64,000 nt of DNA from an uncultured Hyphomicrobiales bacterium (GCA_943914405.1 CALUBX010000001.1:1-64000); one strand, 5' to 3'; positions 34,662 to 44,181 are shown, counted from the first letter of the stretch. The notes: generated from the letters alone by a model not told the origin. Program-made: numbers and translations.

Positions 34662-35401
34662 CGATCCTCACCGTCGACTGCCGCGACCTCATGCCGGCGC
34701 GCGGCCCGTTCGACATGATCCTCGCCGATCCGCCTTACGGCGACACCTCGCTCGCCTGGGATCGCCGCGTCGCCGGCTGGATCGCGTTTGCTCGCGCGGC
34801 GCTCACGCCCGCCGGTTCGCTCTGGGCGTTCGGCTCGCTGCGCCACTTCATGGCGACCGCCGACCAGTTCGCCAATGCCGGTCTGCAGCTCGCGCAGGAG
34901 GTGGTCTGGGAGAAGCAGAACGGATCGTCGTTCCATGCCGACCGCTTCAAGCGCGTGCATGAGCTAGCCGTTCAGTTCTACCCAGCCGAGACGGCGTGGC
35001 GTGACATCTACAACGACGTCCAAACCACGCCCGATGCGATGGCGCGCACCGTGCGGCGCAAGCAGCGCCCGCCGCACACCGGCCATATCGATGCCGGCCA
35101 CTATGTCAACCAGGACGGCGGGCCGCGCCTCATGCGCTCGGTCATCTACCTGCGCAATTGCCATGGCCGCGCCATCCATCCGACCGAGAAGCCGTCGGCG
35201 CTGCTGGAAATCCTGATCCGCACGAGCTGCCCGGAGGGCGGGCTTGTCAGCGACTGGTTCGCCGGATCGGGCGCGGCCGGGGAAGCCTGCCGGCTTGCCG
35301 GCCGGCGCTATCTCGGCTGCGAGATCGACGACGACATGGCGGAGAAGGCCCGCGCCCGGATCGCATCGGAGCTGCCGTTCGACGGGAGTGCCGCATCATG
35401 A
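34658..35401 (+). CDS. DNA methyltransferase (DPPY type)
   Basis: A 247-aa SAM-dependent DNA methylase. Catalytic motif DPPYGD at 24-29 precedes the target-recognition region, and the SAM-binding motif WFAGSGAAGEAC is near the C-terminus: the beta-class order. IHPTEKPSALLE supports N6-adenine or N4-cytosine methylation. No restriction enzyme is adjacent, so it is an orphan that may mark the element or regulate it. Coupled by ATGA overlaps on both sides. Confidence 0.9.
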   Translation: MTILTVDCRDLMPARGPFDMILADPPYGDTSLAWDRRVAGWIAFARAALTPAGSLWAFGSLRHFMATADQFANAGLQLAQEVVWEKQNGSSFHADRFKRVHELAVQFYPAETAWRDIYNDVQTTPDAMARTVRRKQRPPHTGHIDAGHYVNQDGGPRLMRSVIYLRNCHGRAIHPTEKPSALLEILIRTSCPEGGLVSDWFAGSGAAGEACRLAGRRYLGCEIDDDMAEKARARIASELPFDGSAAS

Positions 35402-35649
35402 GCGAGCGCCCGCTCCGCAAAGGCTTCGCTTCCCGGCCTGCCGATCCCGAACAGTGGGTCAAGGCCGCGGATGCTCCCTCGCGCAACGGTGACGCCGCCG
35501 GTTTCACTGCGCGGCTAACCATCGACGTGACGCCCGACCTGCGCGGCAGGATCAAGATCACTGCCTTCCGGCGCGGCATCACCGTCGCCGACATGCTGCG
35601 CGACCTGTTCGCGCGCGAATTCCCCCCAACTGAAGGAACCTCCTCATGA
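35398..35649 (+). CDS. Ribbon-helix-helix protein, possible ParB/ParG partner
   Basis: An 83-aa protein with ARLTIDVTPDLRGRIKITAF and RGITVADMLRDLFAREFP, a ribbon-helix-helix DNA-binding fold, after a flexible N-terminus. This matches centromere-binding partners of ParA on small plasmids. Starts overlapping the methylase stop and ends overlapping the DUF2840 start. Confidence 0.75.
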   Translation: MSERPLRKGFASRPADPEQWVKAADAPSRNGDAAGFTARLTIDVTPDLRGRIKITAFRRGITVADMLRDLFAREFPPTEGTSS

Positions 35650-36167
35650 CCGGCAATGCGGCTCCCCGCTTGCGCGGCGGCCCATTGCCGTCCGCAGGCT
35701 CCAGCAACGACATGACCCATGTCGAGCTGACATGGATCGAGAAGAAGGTCGAATACTGGATCAGGTTCGGCCGGGAAGCCGGCGAACTGATCCTCGATCG
35801 CCGTCGGCGCGTCATCTCTTTCCGCCCGAACAGCACCTTCGCCTTCGCCCGCTGGGCGGCCAACGACTTCGGCACCGTCATTTCCCGCATCGACATCGTG
35901 CGCGCCATCGAGCCCGGCGAACCCTACCAGACGCTACCCTTCGTGCGTCCCGGCGGCGAAATCCTGCTCAAGATCGAAGGCTGGCCCAAGGTCGAGGACG
36001 TGCTGCGGCATGTCGATGCCATCGAACGCGCCGGCATCGACGCCTGCGACGTCGCCCCCGATCACTGGCGTCATGTCGCCCAGCAGATGCAGGTCGGCGA
36101 GGCACCGCGATCCTACACGCCGGAACGCCATCAGGCATGGCTCAAACGGCGAGAGATCGAAAGATGA
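35646..36167 (+). CDS. DUF2840 protein
   Basis: A 173-aa protein of the DUF2840 family (VELTWIEKKVEYWIRFGRE, RRVISFRPNSTFAFARWAAND, GGEILLKIEGWPKVEDVL). Always next to traF in ICEs of this family as far as I know; role unknown. An internal ATG at residue 23 is another possible start, but the ATGA overlap with the previous gene supports the given one. Confidence 0.85.
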   Translation: MTGNAAPRLRGGPLPSAGSSNDMTHVELTWIEKKVEYWIRFGREAGELILDRRRRVISFRPNSTFAFARWAANDFGTVISRIDIVRAIEPGEPYQTLPFVRPGGEILLKIEGWPKVEDVLRHVDAIERAGIDACDVAPDHWRHVAQQMQVGEAPRSYTPERHQAWLKRREIER

Positions 36168-36709
36168 CCCGCTTCGGCTACGTCATGGTGACGTATTTCG
36201 CGGCGATGGGCGTCGCCGTCGCTGCGTTCATCCCGACATCCACCAAGCTGATCTGGAATGCCACCGCCAGCGCGCCGATCGGCTTCTACACCATCGCGCC
36301 GGCCGACCAGCTGGAGGTGCCCGAGCTTGTCGTCGTCATGCCGCCCGAACCGCTCGCCGACTTCATGGTCGAGCGCGGTTATGTCGGCCGCGGCGTGCCG
36401 TTGCTGAAGCGCGTCCTCGGATTGCCGGGACAGCGCGTGTGCCGCAGCCGTGACCTGATCACGGTCGACGGTATCGAGATGGGCGAAGCGCTTGACCGCG
36501 ATCGCCTTGGCCGTCCGCTACCCGTCTGGCACGGCTGCCGCGTCGTCGCGGAGGACGAGCTTTTCCTGATGAACTGGGAAGTCCGCGACAGTCTCGACGG
36601 CCGCTATTTCGGGCCGCTTCCGGCCTCCGCCGTGATCGGCCGGGCAATCCCTCTCTTCACCGACGAGGACGGCGAAGGCCGCTTCGTCTGGCGCGCGCCG
36701 GCGCGGTGA
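36164..36709 (+). CDS. traF: TraF-type signal peptidase (S26 family)
   Basis: A 181-aa membrane peptidase. N-terminal hydrophobic anchor (about 5-25), catalytic Ser37 in SAPIGFY and Lys82 in LLKRVLGLPG. TraF peptidases cyclise or process conjugative pilin (the TrbC prepilin), which fits the trbC gene at 43.5 kb. Starts in the DUF2840 stop (ATGA). Confidence 0.9.
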   Translation: MTRFGYVMVTYFAAMGVAVAAFIPTSTKLIWNATASAPIGFYTIAPADQLEVPELVVVMPPEPLADFMVERGYVGRGVPLLKRVLGLPGQRVCRSRDLITVDGIEMGEALDRDRLGRPLPVWHGCRVVAEDELFLMNWEVRDSLDGRYFGPLPASAVIGRAIPLFTDEDGEGRFVWRAPAR

Positions 36710-36756
36710 CGGCGCGAGCTTCGCAACCTTGCCGCACAACAAAGGAGACCATGAGC

Positions 36757-37092
36757 ATGGCCCAGATTGGACATTTCACCCGCACGCAATCGGGCTTCGA
36801 AGGGCGCTTCAGAGCGCTCGGCATCGACGAGGAAATCACCCTTATTCATGCCGAACCTTTGGATTCTGAGAATGCCCCGGCCTACCGCGTTCTGCTCGGC
36901 GACGAGGAAGGCCTCGATATCGGCGCCGGCTGGTCGCATGTCGGCGATCGCGCCGGCGAATTCGTCTCCGTCGAGATCTACAGCCCGCTGTTCGGCGGCA
37001 CGCTTCGCGCAAACCTCTTCCGTGCCGGTGACGACGGTTCCGCCTGGGGCCTGCACACCAACCCGCCGTCGAAGAAGCGGAAGGAGGACTGA
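36757..37092 (+). CDS. DUF736 protein
   Basis: A 111-aa protein: AQIGHFTRTQSGFEGRF, AYRVLLGDEEGLDIGAGWSH and GEFVSVEIYSPLFGGTLRAN are the DUF736 pattern. Second ATG chosen for proper spacing from GGAG; an ATG six bases earlier is possible. Common in rhizobial conjugative elements, function unknown. Confidence 0.85.
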   Translation: MAQIGHFTRTQSGFEGRFRALGIDEEITLIHAEPLDSENAPAYRVLLGDEEGLDIGAGWSHVGDRAGEFVSVEIYSPLFGGTLRANLFRAGDDGSAWGLHTNPPSKKRKED

Positions 37093-37863
37093 ATGGTGGC
37101 AATCGAGCATCGTGCCCGCGTCGGACGTCTTGCGGTCGTCCGACGCCGGATACTCCCCCTTCTTCTTTCCGGCCTGACCTTCGCTGCACCCGCCGCGTGT
37201 CCGGCTCTTGCACAATCGCTGCCGGCGACCCGCGTCGCGATCGCCGATCCGCATGCCGCGCACATCGCCGAGGCGTCGCAGCGCTTCGCTATCCCGCAGG
37301 CATGGATCGTCGCGGTGAAGCGCGCCGAAAGCCACGATGACGTGCGCGCCGTGTCGCCCGCCGGTGCGCTCGGCCTCATGCAGATCATGCCCGATACCTG
37401 GGCCGAGCTGCGCGCCCGTTACCGGCTCGGCCGCGATCCGTTCGATCCCCGCGACAACATCATCGCCGGCACCGCCTATCTGCGCGAGATGCTCGATCGC
37501 TACGGCACGGTTCCGGCCATGCTTGCGGCCTACAACGCCGGACCAGCACGCTACGACGAGCATCTTGCAACCGGCCGCGCTCTGCCGGCGGAAACACGCG
37601 CTTACGTCGCCTTGCTCGCGCCCGCGCTTGATGCCGTCGCACCGTCGGACAGACCGCGCACCGCGCTCCAGCCACCGGCCGATTGGCGGGAGGCACCGCT
37701 CTTCGTGGCGCGGGCAGGCGACCGCCAGCCTTCCGATGATCGCGCCGCCGATCGTTCGCCGGGCAACCTTCATCCCTCCGTTCCGGCGCAGGACGATAGC
37801 ACCGCCGGATCACAGACGGTCCCCATTTTCCTCGCTCGTCGCGAGGGGGACGGTCCGAGATGA
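37093..37863 (+). CDS. Lytic transglycosylase (VirB1-like)
   Basis: A 256-aa exported protein: signal-like segment about 17-41 ending ALAQS, then an SLT domain with catalytic Glu79 in VKRAESHDDV, GALGLMQIMPDTW and AYNAGPARY. It opens peptidoglycan for assembly of the type IV secretion apparatus. Starts immediately after the DUF736 stop. The Pro-rich tail (about 190-256) is disordered. Confidence 0.9.
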   Translation: MVAIEHRARVGRLAVVRRRILPLLLSGLTFAAPAACPALAQSLPATRVAIADPHAAHIAEASQRFAIPQAWIVAVKRAESHDDVRAVSPAGALGLMQIMPDTWAELRARYRLGRDPFDPRDNIIAGTAYLREMLDRYGTVPAMLAAYNAGPARYDEHLATGRALPAETRAYVALLAPALDAVAPSDRPRTALQPPADWREAPLFVARAGDRQPSDDRAADRSPGNLHPSVPAQDDSTAGSQTVPIFLARREGDGPR

Positions 37864-38020
37864 CCCTCGACCGGCCCTTTCGTATGCTGTCGGGCTCTGG
37901 CGCATCCTGGAGGGTGCGGGGGGTGGTGGCAGGAACCGCAACCGAAGGATGGCAGGATAAAAGGGCGCACCTTGCGCGTCGGTCGGGTGGTTGTTTTTGC
38001 TGGGTTTTCCGGCCTGCTGC

Positions 38021-38106
38021 GCACATTGCCGGGCTTGCGCACAATGTTCGCCAAGGCACCAAAACTCTGTTTCTCATAGATTTTTTGCACATTGCGGGGC
38101 TGCGCC
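38021..38106 (+). promoter_or_regulatory. Candidate oriT/leader before relaxase
   Basis: GCACATTGCCGGGCTTGCGC (38021-38040) and GCACATTGCGGGGCTGCGCC (38087-38106) are near-direct repeats; GCGCACAATG (38037-38046) is a variant. An AT-rich stretch (38060-38086) lies between them. Placement directly upstream of the relaxase suggests an origin of transfer or autoregulatory site, but no nick consensus is recognised. Confidence 0.4.
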
Positions 38107-39861
38107 ATGGCCGATGAACGCGAGTTTCGCATCCGGCCGGGGCGCATCCGCTCGACCCGCGCGCAATCGGCGCGGCCTTTCATCGCTCAGGCGCTCGCCG
38201 CGGCGAAGAAGGCCGGCGGCGGCGTGTCGCGTTCCGGCCGTGTCGTTTCCGGCAACCGCTCGCGCTTCGGCCACGGCCAGCGCGCCAGCATCCAGGCCAA
38301 TCGGCTGATTTCGTCGCGCTCGCGCGGCGCCGTCGTCAAGGCGCGCGTCGTGCGCCATTCGGTGCGCTCAGCACCGCTCGGAACCCATCTCAATTATCTC
38401 CGCCGCGAAGGCGTGACCCGCGACGGGGAGAAGGCTCGCCTGTTCGGGCCGGGCACCGAGAATGCCGATGCAGGCGCATTTGCCGAGCGGTGCCAGGATG
38501 ACCGGCATCATTTCCGGTTCATCGTCTCGCCCGACGACGCCGTGGAGATGACCGATCTCAAATCCTTCACCCGCAATCTCGTCGGGCAGATGGAGAAGGA
38601 TCTTGGCACCCGGCTCGACTGGGTGGCCGTCGATCACTGGAACACCGAGCATCCGCACGTCCACCTGATCGTGCGCGGTGTCCGCGACGACGGCCAGGAT
38701 CTCGTCATCTCGCGTGACTATATCAAGGAAGGCATGCGCGACCGCGCGCGCGATCTCATCACCCAGGAGCTGGGACCGCGCACCGACCTCGATATCCGCC
38801 GCACCCTGGAGCGCCAGATTGAATCGGAGCGCTGGACCCAGCTCGACCGGCAGCTTGTCCGGGATGCACGAGAAACCGGTATCATCGATCTTGCGCCGCG
38901 ATCCGATCGCCAGCCCGACGAGTTCCATGCCCTGAAGGTTGGACGGCTGCGCAGGCTGGAAGTCCTTGGGCTGGCCGGACAGGTCGGCCATTCGCAATGG
39001 TTCATCAAGCCCGAGGCCGAGGCGGTGCTGCGCGAACTCGGCGAGCGCGGCGACATCATCAAGCGCATGCACAAGGCGCTGACGGAGCGCGGTATCGAGC
39101 GCGGCTCGGCCAACTATGTACTGGCGGGCGAAAGCCTTGATGAGCCGATCATCGGCCGGCTGGTCGATCGCGGTCTCGACGACGAGCTGAAGGGCTCGGC
39201 CTATGCCGTCGTCGATGGCGTCGACGCTCGTACCCATCACATCAAGTTGCCCGATCTTGATGCGGCGGGCGACAGCGCTCCCGGTTCGATCGTCGAGCTA
39301 CGCAAATTCGATGACGCCCGCGGTGAACGCCGCGTCGCGCTCGCCGTCCGCTCCGATCTCGACATTGAGCGGCAGGTTACGGCGTCGGGCGCCACCTGGC
39401 TCGATCGGCAGGCCGTCGCGAGGGAATCGCTGTCGCTTTCCGACGGCGGTTTCGGCGCCGAGGTGCAGCAGGCCATGGAACGGCGCGCTGACCATCTTGT
39501 CGAACAGGGACTGGCCGTGCGCCAGGGCCGCAGCGTGGTGTTCGCCCGAAGGTTGGTCGACACGCTGCGCCGCCGCGAACTGGACGCGCTTGGCGAGAAA
39601 CTCGCCACCGAGACGGGCCAGCCGTTTAACCGGGCCGGCAGCGGCGAATATGTCGCCGGCACTTATCGTCAGCGCTTCGCGCTCGCCTCCGGCCGCTTTG
39701 CCATGATCGAGGTCATCAGTGGGGATGGGGGCCTCGGCTTCCAGCTCGTGCCTTGGTCGCCATCCCTCGAAAAGCAGCTCGGCAAACACGTCTCCGGTGT
39801 CGCCCGCGACGACGGCGGCATCGACTGGAGCTTTGGTCGCAAGCGGGGGCTCGGCCTCTAA
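38107..39861 (+). CDS. Relaxase/mobilisation nuclease with DUF3363
   Basis: A 584-aa VirD2/TraI-like relaxase. A basic N-terminus (1-85) precedes HLNYLRREGVTRDG (probable catalytic Tyr98), FRFIVSPDDAVEM and the metal-binding HPHVHLIVRG (His182, 184, 186 region). The C-terminal DUF3363 (about 230-580) is typical of rhizobial ICE relaxases. It nicks oriT and stays bound to the DNA for transfer. ATG at 38107 chosen over an upstream in-frame ATG at 38092. Confidence 0.92.
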   Translation: MADEREFRIRPGRIRSTRAQSARPFIAQALAAAKKAGGGVSRSGRVVSGNRSRFGHGQRASIQANRLISSRSRGAVVKARVVRHSVRSAPLGTHLNYLRREGVTRDGEKARLFGPGTENADAGAFAERCQDDRHHFRFIVSPDDAVEMTDLKSFTRNLVGQMEKDLGTRLDWVAVDHWNTEHPHVHLIVRGVRDDGQDLVISRDYIKEGMRDRARDLITQELGPRTDLDIRRTLERQIESERWTQLDRQLVRDARETGIIDLAPRSDRQPDEFHALKVGRLRRLEVLGLAGQVGHSQWFIKPEAEAVLRELGERGDIIKRMHKALTERGIERGSANYVLAGESLDEPIIGRLVDRGLDDELKGSAYAVVDGVDARTHHIKLPDLDAAGDSAPGSIVELRKFDDARGERRVALAVRSDLDIERQVTASGATWLDRQAVARESLSLSDGGFGAEVQQAMERRADHLVEQGLAVRQGRSVVFARRLVDTLRRRELDALGEKLATETGQPFNRAGSGEYVAGTYRQRFALASGRFAMIEVISGDGGLGFQLVPWSPSLEKQLGKHVSGVARDDGGIDWSFGRKRGLGL

Positions 39862-39889
39862 TCCTCAACGTCATAGAAAGGACCATCGC

Positions 39890-41875
39890 ATGTCTGCGAC
39901 CAAAATTCTCTGGGGTCAGATCCTTACCGTCCTTCTGATCGTGCTGATGACGACCTGGGGCGCGACACAGTGGACGGCCTGGCGCCTCGGTTTCCAGCCC
40001 CAGCTCGGTGATCCCTGGTTTGCGATCGCCGGCTGGCCGATCTACTATCCGCCGGCCTTTTTCTGGTGGTGGTACTTCTACGACGCCTATGCGCCGCCGA
40101 TCTTTGTCGAAGGCGGCATGATCGCGGCGTCCGGCGGCTTCATCGCTATCGCCGTCGCGATCGGGATGTCGGTCTGGCGTGCGCGCGAGGCGAAAAACGT
40201 CGCCACCTATGGCTCGGCGCGCTGGGCTGAGATGGAGGAGGTGAAGGCTGCCGGGTTGCTCGGAGCCGATGGCGTTGTGCTCGGTAGGCTCGATCGAGAT
40301 TATCTGCGGCATGATGGTCCCGAGCACACTCTATGCTTTGCCCCGACCAGATCGGGTAAAGGGGTGGGCTTGGTGGTGCCCTCACTCCTGACCTGGCCGG
40401 GCAGCGCGCTCGTTCACGATATCAAGGGCGAGAACTGGCAGCTCACCTCCGGTTTCCGATCTCGCCATGGCCGCGTGCTGCTGTTCGACCCGACCAATGC
40501 GAAATCCGCGGCCTACAATCCTCTGCTCGAGGTGCGGCGCGGTGAGTGGGAGGTCCGCGACGTTCAGAACATCGCCGACATTCTGGTCGATCCTGAAGGT
40601 TCGCTCGAGAAGCGAAACCACTGGGAGAAGACCAGCCATGCCCTTCTGGTCGGCGTGATCCTGCATGTCCTCTATGCCGAGAAGGATAAGACGCTCGCCG
40701 GCGTTGCGGCCTTCCTCTCCGACCCGAAGCGGCCGATCGAATCGACGCTCGCTGCCATGATGAAGACGGCACATCTCGGAGAAGCCGGTCCGCATCCGGT
40801 CATCGCCAGCGCCGCGCGCGAGCTGCTGAACAAATCCGACAATGAACGCTCCGGCGTGCTGTCCACGGCAATGTCGTTCCTGGGCCTCTATCGCGATCCG
40901 GTTGTCGCCGAGGTGACGCGCCGTTGTGACTGGCGCATCACCGACATCGTGGGCGGCAAGCGTCCGGCGACCCTCTACCTCGTCGTGCCGCCGAGCGACA
41001 TCAACCGCACCAAGCCGCTCATTCGCCTGATCCTCAATCAGATCGGCCGCCGCCTGACCGAGGATCTGCAGGCGAAGACAGGACGGCATCGCCTGCTGCT
41101 GATGCTGGATGAGTTTCCGAGCCTGGGCAGGCTGGATTTCTTCGAGAGCGCTCTGGCCTTCATGGCGGGCTATGGCTTGAAGTCGTTCCTGATCGCTCAG
41201 TCGTTGAACCAGATCGAGAAGGCATACGGGCCGAACAACTCGATCCTCGACAACTGCCATGTGCGCGTGTCGTTCGCGACCAATGACGAGAGGACCGCGA
41301 AAAGGGTGAGCGACGCGCTCGGCACCGCTACCGAAATGAAGGCGATGAAGAACTATGCCGGGCATCGTCTGTCGCCCTGGCTCGGACACCTGATGGTCTC
41401 ACGTTCGGAAACCGCGCGACCGCTGCTCACCCCCGGCGAAATCATGCAGCTCCCGCCGGCCGACGAGATCGTCATGGTCGCCGGAACGCCGCCAATCCGG
41501 GCGAAGAAGGCGCGCTATTACGAGGATGCGCGGTTTCAGGAGCGGATATTGCCGCCGCCCAAACTGACCCGCCCCGAAAAGCCGCGGCCGGATGACTGGA
41601 GCAACCTGCCAATTCCGGCTCGACCGGAAGCCGCCGAGACGCTTGCGAGCGCGGGAACGGAAGACGAAGACCCGACCGAATCCGAGCGCCGGCAGCAACC
41701 CGAGCTGAACCGGGTGAAGCCTGTCGAGAAGAAGGAGCCGATCGAAAACGAATTCGAGATCGATCCGCTCGACGAGATGGAGGAGGAAGCAACCCGCAAC
41801 CGGCGCATGGCCCGCCTCATGCAAGGCGTAGCCCGGCAGGTCTCGCTCGATCCCAATGACGGAATGGAGCTGTGA
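39890..41875 (+). CDS. traG: TraG/VirD4 coupling protein
   Basis: A 661-aa membrane ATPase: hydrophobic segments at about 8-28, 45-65 and 75-95, Walker A APTRSGKGVGLV (about 152-163), Walker B LLMLDEFPSLGR (about 403-414), and AQSLNQIEKAYG. It brings the relaxosome to the Trb channel. The acidic C-terminal tail (~540-661) is variable. ATG behind AAAGGA. Confidence 0.95.
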   Translation: MSATKILWGQILTVLLIVLMTTWGATQWTAWRLGFQPQLGDPWFAIAGWPIYYPPAFFWWWYFYDAYAPPIFVEGGMIAASGGFIAIAVAIGMSVWRAREAKNVATYGSARWAEMEEVKAAGLLGADGVVLGRLDRDYLRHDGPEHTLCFAPTRSGKGVGLVVPSLLTWPGSALVHDIKGENWQLTSGFRSRHGRVLLFDPTNAKSAAYNPLLEVRRGEWEVRDVQNIADILVDPEGSLEKRNHWEKTSHALLVGVILHVLYAEKDKTLAGVAAFLSDPKRPIESTLAAMMKTAHLGEAGPHPVIASAARELLNKSDNERSGVLSTAMSFLGLYRDPVVAEVTRRCDWRITDIVGGKRPATLYLVVPPSDINRTKPLIRLILNQIGRRLTEDLQAKTGRHRLLLMLDEFPSLGRLDFFESALAFMAGYGLKSFLIAQSLNQIEKAYGPNNSILDNCHVRVSFATNDERTAKRVSDALGTATEMKAMKNYAGHRLSPWLGHLMVSRSETARPLLTPGEIMQLPPADEIVMVAGTPPIRAKKARYYEDARFQERILPPPKLTRPEKPRPDDWSNLPIPARPEAAETLASAGTEDEDPTESERRQQPELNRVKPVEKKEPIENEFEIDPLDEMEEEATRNRRMARLMQGVARQVSLDPNDGMEL

Positions 41876-42345
41876 ACGCCATGACCGGCCGAAAAAAGAA
41901 GACGCAGATCTCCGTCTATCTCGAACCTGACGTCATGACGATGCTCTCGGACTATGTCGCTCGCCGGGAACAGCCGATGTCCCTGGTGGTGGAAGCGGCC
42001 GTCGCTTCCTTCCTGTCGCCGGACGACGCCGAACGGCGCGAGGCGATCCTCGCCAAACGCCTCGACCAGATCGATCGCCGCATGACCCGATTGGAACGTG
42101 ATGTCGGCATTTCGGTTGAGACGCTCGCTGTCTTCGTTCGCTTCTGGCTCACGAGCACGCCGGCGCTGCCCGAGCCGGCGGCGCAGGCGGCACGCGCCAA
42201 GGCTGCTGAACGCTATGAGGCGTTCGTGACCGCGCTCGGTCGGCGGCTGGCACAGGGGCCGAAGCTCAGGCAGGAAGTCAGCGAGGACGTGGGCGACTCA
42301 CCAAACGGTCAGGCTTCGGCGCGCGCGGGCATGCATGGTGAATAG
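41872..42345 (+). CDS. Ribbon-helix-helix conjugal transfer protein
   Basis: A 157-aa protein. KKTQISVYLEPDVMTMLSDYV and EQPMSLVVEAAVASFL form a ribbon-helix-helix (about 8-45), followed by a helical C-terminus. GTG start overlaps the traG stop (GTGA); an ATG at 41881 is possible. In this position the protein is usually annotated as CopG family or TraJ-like and may regulate the trb operon or bind oriT. Confidence 0.78.
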   Translation: MNAMTGRKKKTQISVYLEPDVMTMLSDYVARREQPMSLVVEAAVASFLSPDDAERREAILAKRLDQIDRRMTRLERDVGISVETLAVFVRFWLTSTPALPEPAAQAARAKAAERYEAFVTALGRRLAQGPKLRQEVSEDVGDSPNGQASARAGMHGE

Positions 42346-42462
42346 CAACCGCCGTATCGAGATCAAGAAGATCGCCGACCCGCCGTTTTCCTGTATTTGC
42401 ACGCTACATTACTACGACGCCAATTCCTTGTTGAATCGGCCTGATTTGCGGCTCTTTTAATC

Positions 42463-42509
42463 ATCCCCGTCCGGGGATCGTCTGATTTTCCCCGGCCGGA
42501 AACGGGGAT
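42463..42509. promoter_or_regulatory. Palindromic operator-like repeats upstream of trbB
   Basis: ATCCCCGTCCGGGGAT (42463-42478) is a 7-bp perfect inverted repeat. A second symmetrical pair, CCCCG (42490-42494) and CGGGGAT (42503-42509), follows and ends 3 nt before the trbB start. TTGAAT...TTTTAAT (42433-42462) upstream could be a promoter. A likely target is the RHH protein just upstream. Confidence 0.5.
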
Positions 42510-42512
42510 CGG

Positions 42513-43514
42513 ATGGCAGTCTCTCATCGAAATTCGGAAGGCTTTGCCCGCGGTGCGCGGATGCTGCGCACCGCGCTGGGTGCTGCCATCGCCCGTCTTC
42601 TGGAAGACCCCGGCGTCGTCGAGGTGATGCTCAATCCCGATGGGCGGCTGTGGATCGACCGTCTCTCGGAAGGCATGTCCGACACCGGCGAGCGCATCTC
42701 GCCCGCGGACGGCGAACGCATCATCCGCCTGGTCGCCCATCATGTCGGCGCGGAGGTCCATGCCGGCGCTCCGCGTGTCTCGGCCGAACTGCCTGAGAGT
42801 GGCGAGCGCTTCGAGGGTCTCCTGCCTCCGATCGTCACAGGCCCGGCCTTCGCTATCCGCAAACCGGCAGTCTCGGTGTTCACCCTCGACGACTATGTTG
42901 CGGCAGGAACCATGACCGCCGATCAGGCGGCATTCCTGCGCGAGGCTGTCGCCGCGCACACCAATATTCTTGTCGCCGGCGGTACGGGCACCGGCAAGAC
43001 GACGCTGACCAACGCGCTTCTCTCGGAAGTGGCGAAGGGGCAAGACCGGCTCCTCATCATCGAGGATACCCGCGAACTTCAAAGCCGGTCCGAGAACAAG
43101 GTGCCGATGCGCACCAAGGACTTCATCGCCAATCTCACGGATCTGGCGCGCTCGGCCATGCGCTTTCGTCCCGACCGTATCATCGTCGGCGAGGTGCGCG
43201 GTCCCGAAGCCCTCGACCTCCTGAAACTCTGGGGCACCGGCCATCCCGGCGGGATCGGCACCATTCACGCCGGCACCAGCCTCGGCGCGCTTCGCCGCCT
43301 CGAACAGCTCATCCAGGAAGCCGTCGTCACTGTCCCCAAGGCGCTGATCGCCGAAACCATCGGCATGGTGGCGGTTCTCTCCGGACGCGGTTCCGCGCGA
43401 CGGCTCTCGGAACTCGCCCGCGTCGAAGGTCTCGGACCTAACGGCGATTACGGCGTCGCTCCCGCTCATCTTTCCTCCGACCGCCAACCGCTCCCGAAAG
43501 GAGAAACGTCATGA
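42513..43514 (+). CDS. trbB: TrbB, VirB11-type secretion ATPase
   Basis: A 333-aa hexameric ATPase: [15 protein letters not shown] (Walker A, about 155), [24 protein letters not shown] (Walker B region) and [12 protein letters not shown]. Powers pilus assembly at the inner membrane. First gene of the trb operon; its stop overlaps the trbC start. Confidence 0.96.
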   Translation: MAVSHRNSEGFARGARMLRTALGAAIARLLEDPGVVEVMLNPDGRLWIDRLSEGMSDTGERISPADGERIIRLVAHHVGAEVHAGAPRVSAELPESGERFEGLLPPIVTGPAFAIRKPAVSVFTLDDYVAAGTMTADQAAFLREAVAAHTNILVAGGTGTGKTTLTNALLSEVAKGQDRLLIIEDTRELQSRSENKVPMRTKDFIANLTDLARSAMRFRPDRIIVGEVRGPEALDLLKLWGTGHPGGIGTIHAGTSLGALRRLEQLIQEAVVTVPKALIAETIGMVAVLSGRGSARRLSELARVEGLGPNGDYGVAPAHLSSDRQPLPKGETS

Positions 43515-43900
43515 CTTTCCATGTTCCGCCGATTCTGTCCGCTCTGCCGCGGCAGGCGAACACATCCACCCCGCCGATCCTGCGCGGCATCCGCCGCCAC
43601 CTTTTGGGTTCGATGGCGCTCGCCACGATCATGATGATGGCGGCTGTGCCGGCTCACGCGTCCGGTTCCTCTATGCCGTGGGAAGCGCCGCTTCAGTCGA
43701 TCCTCGAATCCATCGAGGGGCCGGTTGCCAAGATCGTCGCTGTCATCATCATCATCGCTACCGGCCTGGCGCTGGCCTTCGGTGACACCAGCGGCGGCTT
43801 CCGCCGCTTGATCCAGATCGTCTTCGGCCTGTCGATCGCCTTTGCCGCCAGCTCCTTCTTCCTCAGCTTCTTCTCGTTTGGCGGCGGAGCCTTGGTGTAA
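43511..43900 (+). CDS. trbC: TrbC, VirB2-like pilin precursor
   Basis: A 129-aa prepilin: long signal region ending AAVPAHAS (about 45-51), two hydrophobic helices (IVAVIIIIATGLALAFG; LIQIVFGLSIAFAASSFF). Probably processed and cyclised with the TraF peptidase. ATGA overlap with trbB and one-base overlap with trbD. Confidence 0.92.
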   Translation: MTFHVPPILSALPRQANTSTPPILRGIRRHLLGSMALATIMMMAAVPAHASGSSMPWEAPLQSILESIEGPVAKIVAVIIIIATGLALAFGDTSGGFRRLIQIVFGLSIAFAASSFFLSFFSFGGGALV

Positions 43901-44181
43901 TGGCCGCCGTCCTCGAACATTTCGACGCGGTGCCGGGATTCTCTGTCCCGGTCCATCGCGCCTTGACCGAGCACATCCTGCTCGGCGGCGCGCCGAGAAG
44001 CATTGCCATCATGAACGGCACCTTGGCCGGGGCCGTGGGTCTCGGCTTGCGTCTCTGGCTGGTCGGCCTCGCCATCTGGGCCGTCGGGCATTTCGCGGCA
44101 GTCTGGGCGGCGAAACGCGACCCGCTGTTCGTCGAGGTTGGTCGCCGTCACCTGCGCATCCCCGGTCATCTTGCGGTTTGA
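43900..44181 (+). CDS. trbD: TrbD, VirB3-like inner membrane protein
   Basis: A 93-aa protein with the entry motif VPVHRALTEHILLGGAPR and hydrophobic segments at 38-70. VirB3-like proteins associate with the VirB4/TrbE ATPase, encoded next. Starts in the trbC stop. Confidence 0.9.
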   Translation: MAAVLEHFDAVPGFSVPVHRALTEHILLGGAPRSIAIMNGTLAGAVGLGLRLWLVGLAIWAVGHFAAVWAAKRDPLFVEVGRRHLRIPGHLAV

